Shown piece by piece: positions 6,011 to 8,870 of a stretch of 8,870 nucleotides of DNA; position 1 is the first letter of the stretch, and each line of letters begins with the position of its first letter. The DNA comes from Chloroflexota bacterium (GTDB taxonomy: Bacteria > Chloroflexota > Limnocylindria > Limnocylindrales > CSP1-4). The notes below the pieces were generated by a model, which saw nothing but the letters and a program-made list of their open reading frames with translations, had not been told where the DNA came from and made no database searches. Both the position numbers and the translations under genes were made by a program. The stretch lies in contig JACQEF010000228.1 of the NCBI GenBank assembly GCA_016200745.1, positions 1-8,870 on the forward strand, in the 5' to 3' direction.

Positions 6011-6582
6011 GCCCGGCTGTCGTCGCGGCGCTCTTCGCGGTCTCCCTGGTCGTCGCCATCGCCGGCTACATCGCGCTGGCGACCTACAACGCGATCGTCG
6101 CGCTTCGCCAGCGGATCGACAAGGCGTGGGCGAACATCGACGTCGTGCTGAAGCAACGCCACGACCAGCTGCCGAACCTGGTGTCCGCCGTCCGCGACCT
6201 GATGATGTTCGAGCGCGACGTGCTGACCCAGGTGACCCACGCCAGAGCCGCCTATTCGCCGACCGCGCCGATCCCCGACCAGGCCGTGACCTCCGACGTC
6301 ACCAGCTCCGCCGTCCGATCGCTGTTCGCGGTCGTCGAGCGTTACCCGGACCTCAAGTCGCAGGGCAACGTCCAGGACCTGCAGGACGAGATCGAGCGGC
6401 TCGAGGCCATGATCGCGGACCGGCGCGAGCTCTACAACGACCAGGTCTACCGGTACAACACGGCGATCGGGCAGGTGCCGGGCGTGCTCCTGGCGTCCGT
6501 CTTCGGGTGGAAGCCGCGCCAGTTCTTTGCGGCCGAGCCTGCCGACTTCGCTCGCCTTGACACAGGCCTCGGGTCGACATGA
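6007..6582 (+). CDS. lemA: LemA family membrane protein
   Basis: This is a 191-residue LemA-family protein. An N-terminal membrane span (about 4-24) is followed by a long helical domain. The family blocks are all present: YNAIVALRQRIDKAWANIDVVL at 27-48, QLPNLVSAV at 54-62, ERYPDLKSQGNVQDLQDEIERLE at 111-133, YNDQVYRYNTAI at 143-154 and a C-terminal FGWKPRQFF at 166-174. Length and architecture match the family, with a short outside N-terminus and a helical cytoplasmic bundle. The molecular role is not settled. LemA genes are commonly next to GIDE-domain or TPM-domain genes, and here the GTG start overlaps the stop of the GIDE gene (GTGA). A weak GGTGGA lies 8 nt upstream of the start. The stop overlaps the next start as ATGA. 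Confidence 0.92.
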   Translation: MSPAVVAALFAVSLVVAIAGYIALATYNAIVALRQRIDKAWANIDVVLKQRHDQLPNLVSAVRDLMMFERDVLTQVTHARAAYSPTAPIPDQAVTSDVTSSAVRSLFAVVERYPDLKSQGNVQDLQDEIERLEAMIADRRELYNDQVYRYNTAIGQVPGVLLASVFGWKPRQFFAAEPADFARLDTGLGST

Positions 6583-7202
6583 CGGCCGGGACCGCCACGG
6601 CCGCTGACGACACCCCCCAACCGCCCGGCGACCTCTGGCTGGTGCGCCACGGCGAGACGGAATGGGCGCGCCTCGGCCGGCATACCGGCCGGACCGACGT
6701 CCCGCTCACCGGCGCCGGTCGCGATCAGGCGCGCGTCCTGGGCCGGCGGCTGGCCGGCCATCGCTTCGGGCTCGTCCTGACCAGCCCGCTGTCGCGGGCG
6801 GCCGAGACCGCGGCGCTTGCCGGGTTCGGCGCCGTCGCCGAGCCGGAGCCCGACCTGATGGAGTGGGACTACGGCTCGCTCGAGGGGCGCGAGACCCCGG
6901 AGATCCGGGCGGCCTACCCGGGCTGGACGATCTGGCATGGACCGTGGCCCGGCGGGGAGACCATCGGCGACGTCGCGGCGCGGGCGGATCGGGTCGTGGC
7001 CAGGGTCCGCGCCGGCGTCGGCGGGGACGCCCTTGTCTTTGCGCACGGACACCTGCTCCGGGTCCTCGCCGCCCGGTGGTTGGGTCTCGCTCCCGGATCG
7101 GGACGCTGGTTCGCGCTCGACACCGGCACGATCTCGGTCCTCGGCTGGGAACGCGGGATGCCCGTCGTCCAGACCTGGAACGCAGGCGACCCGCCACCGT
7201 GA
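6579..7202 (+). CDS. Histidine phosphatase (phosphoglycerate mutase-like) family protein
   Basis: This 207-residue protein belongs to the branch-1 histidine phosphatase superfamily, which removes or moves phosphate through a phosphohistidine intermediate. The nucleophile motif is LVRHGETEW at 21-29 (His24), with Arg23 beside it. SPLSRAAETA at 69-78 gives the second phosphate-pocket Arg (Arg73). EWDYGSLEGRE at 95-105 gives the acidic residue (Glu95), and FAHGHLLRVLAARWL at 154-168 the second catalytic His (His156). These match acid-phosphatase-like members such as CobC, GpmB and broad-specificity phosphatases more than true glycolytic mutases, which are longer. The ATG start overlaps the LemA stop by 4 nt, and about 17 extra residues precede the domain. 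The substrate is not readable. Coupling to LemA and to the thioesterase suggests shared expression, not necessarily a shared pathway. Confidence 0.9.
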   Translation: MTAGTATAADDTPQPPGDLWLVRHGETEWARLGRHTGRTDVPLTGAGRDQARVLGRRLAGHRFGLVLTSPLSRAAETAALAGFGAVAEPEPDLMEWDYGSLEGRETPEIRAAYPGWTIWHGPWPGGETIGDVAARADRVVARVRAGVGGDALVFAHGHLLRVLAARWLGLAPGSGRWFALDTGTISVLGWERGMPVVQTWNAGDPPP

Positions 7203-7702
7203 GCCCCACGGTGGACCCGAACGCGGTCGAGGCGTACCTCCACGAGCACATCCCGATCTCGCGGGCGATGGAGATCGCAGTGGCCGAGGCATCCACGGAG
7301 CGAGTGGCCCTGGGCGCCCCGCTCGAGCCCAACGTCAACCACCGGAGCACCGTGTTCGGCGGCAGCTGTGCGTCCGTCGCCATCCTGGCGGCCTGGACCC
7401 TGGTCCACCTGCGGGTCCAGGAGACCGGACTGGTCGCCCGGGTCGTGATCCAGCGCGGCGCGACGGACTACCGTCTGCCGATCGTGCGCGCCTTCGTCGC
7501 GACGTGCGAATCGCCGGGAGAGCCGGCATGGGATCGCTTCGTCCATGCACTCGGGCGCCGAGGCCACGCGCGCATCGAGCTCGAGGCCACGGTAACGAGC
7601 GACGGCGTCATCGTCGCGACGTTCTCGGGCGCCTACGTCGCGATCGTGACCGGACCCGATAACCGCGGCGAGGCCGGTGCCGGGGCCGGAACGATCGGCT
7701 AG
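7199..7702 (+). CDS. YiiD_C-type putative thioesterase
   Basis: This 167-residue protein has the hotdog-fold pattern of the YiiD C-terminal (putative thioesterase) family, which likely hydrolyses an acyl thioester such as acyl-CoA or acyl-ACP. Residues 11-28 (YLHEHIPISRAMEIAV) and 36-56 (VALGAPLEPNVNHRSTVFGGS) match the family opening and its hallmark NHxxTxFGGS motif at 47-56. A long hydrophobic helix follows at 57-71, and then strands, for example RVVIQRGATDYRLPIV at 81-96. The last 15 residues are Gly/Ala-rich and probably flexible. The GTG start overlaps the phosphatase stop (GTGA), and a weak AGGCGA lies upstream. It is the last gene of the plus-strand block, ending 102 nt before the converging transporter gene. 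The natural substrate is not known. Confidence 0.85.
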   Translation: MSPTVDPNAVEAYLHEHIPISRAMEIAVAEASTERVALGAPLEPNVNHRSTVFGGSCASVAILAAWTLVHLRVQETGLVARVVIQRGATDYRLPIVRAFVATCESPGEPAWDRFVHALGRRGHARIELEATVTSDGVIVATFSGAYVAIVTGPDNRGEAGAGAGTIG

Positions 7703-7804
7703 GGCGCGGCCTGGAACCGCACGTCGCGGGCCGCCGACCGGGCTCCAGGCGCTCGACGCGCAGCCATCACCGCCGAGCGTAGCGGACCGCCATGCCCAGG
7801 GGCG

Positions 7805-8870
7805 TCAGCCGGCTCCCCCGGGCTCGGACCCGCCGGAGGCGGCAACCTCCGCGCGAGCCTGGCGCAGCGCCCCGTGGTCGATCCCGCCGAACCGCGGCAG
7901 GTCGGACAGGCTCGCCGTCCGGGCCAGGCGTTCGGTCATCTTGCCCTGGACGAGCTGGCTGAACTCGGGGATGGCCATCAGCAGCCGGAGCGTGTCGGCC
8001 GGGACCTCGAACAGGGTCGTCGGCTCCTCGGCGACGACGTCGGCGGTTCGCTGTCCGCCGGCGAGCGCCGCGATCTCGCCGAAGATGTCGCCGGCGGTCA
8101 TCGTCGACAGCGTCCGCTGCGGCTCTCCTTCACGAGCGAGACCCGCCACGGCCCGGCCACCGAACACGAAGTACGCCGCGTCGCTGGTGTCCCCGGCCCG
8201 CAGGATCGCCGTCCCGGCGGCGGCATCGCGCACGCGCGCGGTCGCGATGAGCGTCTCGCGGTCGCGCGGCGGCAGCCCGGCCAGTGCAGGGACGTACCCG
8301 AGCAGCATCTCGAGATCGCTGATGCTCGCCGGGCGCCCGTAGGCCATGCCCGGTGCCGACCCGGCGCCACGCAGCAGGCCGATCGCGCGGCGCCACTCGG
8401 CGGCCGGCTGGCCGAGGCCCGGCAGGACGGCCGTGAGCAGCCCGGCCGCGACCACGACGAGGGAGCCGGAAAAGAAGAGGACGCGCACATCGAGGACGTC
8501 GGCCAAGCCGGCCAGCCCCATCCCGACCAGGAACAGGACGGTCGAGATGACGCCGCTGGTCGAGAATACCCGGCCGCGCATCTCGCGGGGCGTGTTGCGC
8601 TGGGCGATCAGTCGTCCCGCCACGAACGACGGCGCGTTGAGCAGCCCCGACAGGGAGATCAGTGCGATCGCCAGCCAGACCGAGGAGGACAGCGCATAGG
8701 CCAGCCCGAACAACCCCATTCCCGTCCAGCTGAGGACGAGCCACTGGCCCTCGCGCAGGCGATCGGAGAAGCGGGCCATGAGCAGGCTCCCGATCACGAA
8801 GCCGACCGACGTCAGGCCCTCCTGGATCCCGTACTCGAATTCGGTCGCGTGGAGGGCGCTGATCGCGAAC
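7805..8870 (-). CDS. Major-facilitator transporter fused to a C-terminal cyclic-nucleotide-binding domain, N-terminal part outside the window
   Basis: The frame is open to the right edge, so the N-terminal half of the transporter is missing. The 354 visible residues begin in mid-protein. Residues about 18-150 hold several membrane spans of a major-facilitator carrier, with the loops ARFSDRLREGQW and NTPREMRGRVFS, the latter typical of MFS efflux-type members. From about 185 the protein turns into a cyclic-nucleotide-binding domain. It contains ILRAGDTSDAAYFVFGGRA and the phosphate-binding cassette FGEIAALAGGQRTADV (263-278), including the Glu (265) and Arg (274) that hold the cyclic phosphate and ribose in CRP-type domains. 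A short helical tail follows to residue 354. The soluble domain would lie in the cytoplasm and may gate the carrier by a cyclic nucleotide; ligand and cargo are unknown. The stop is TGA at 7805-7807. Confidence 0.85.
   Translation of the reverse strand, partial: FAISALHATEFEYGIQEGLTSVGFVIGSLLMARFSDRLREGQWLVLSWTGMGLFGLAYALSSSVWLAIALISLSGLLNAPSFVAGRLIAQRNTPREMRGRVFSTSGVISTVLFLVGMGLAGLADVLDVRVLFFSGSLVVVAAGLLTAVLPGLGQPAAEWRRAIGLLRGAGSAPGMAYGRPASISDLEMLLGYVPALAGLPPRDRETLIATARVRDAAAGTAILRAGDTSDAAYFVFGGRAVAGLAREGEPQRTLSTMTAGDIFGEIAALAGGQRTADVVAEEPTTLFEVPADTLRLLMAIPEFSQLVQGKMTERLARTASLSDLPRFGGIDHGALRQARAEVAASGGSEPGGAG

Noticed and set aside
7709..7750. Inverted repeat GCCTGGA / TCCAGGC after the thioesterase gene
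   Set aside because: Only 7 bp with a 28-nt loop and no T-run on either side, so I would not call it a terminator.

Overview
The window is GC-rich DNA with dense, mostly overlapping genes, many GTG starts and strong G/C preference at third codon positions. It fits a high-GC bacterium, perhaps Chloroflexota or Actinomycetota. I cannot place it more precisely, because there is no rRNA and no clade-diagnostic marker. I see no mobile elements, CRISPR arrays, rRNA or tRNA genes.

Layout: (1) 1-756 (+) is the 3' part of a ParB-type partition protein, cut by the left window edge. (2) 832-3355 (-) is a four-gene co-directional block, in transcription order: an unrecognised 160-aa protein, a PlsC-like acyltransferase, an unrecognised 121-aa protein and a UbiA-family prenyltransferase. 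It converges on parB, with a possible terminator hairpin between the two. (3) 3503-7702 (+) is a divergent block of six genes: a LiaF-like membrane protein with a repetitive beta-rich domain, a PspC-domain protein, a GIDE-domain membrane protein whose reading frame is broken by an apparent one-base shift, a LemA-family protein, a histidine phosphatase and a YiiD_C-type thioesterase. The first two overlap by 8 nt, and the last four are joined by 4-nt stop/start overlaps. (4) 7805-8870 (-) is the C-terminal part of a major-facilitator transporter fused to a cyclic-nucleotide-binding domain, cut by the right edge.

How the genes may work together: the minus-strand block pairs two membrane lipid or isoprenoid enzymes with two small proteins of unknown role. 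The plus-strand block looks like an envelope-associated module. LiaF-like, PspC, GIDE and LemA proteins are each known from membrane or envelope-stress settings, and GIDE and LemA proteins are often neighbours. The phosphatase and thioesterase are translationally coupled to this module, but their substrates cannot be read from sequence. Two plus-strand genes, at 3503 and 5023, have a TAnnnT hexamer ending exactly 6 nt before the start codon, which suggests leaderless transcripts. The two most useful points to check are the frameshift in the GIDE gene near 5460-5475 and the function of the four-gene membrane module. I found no clear evidence of a wholly new system.
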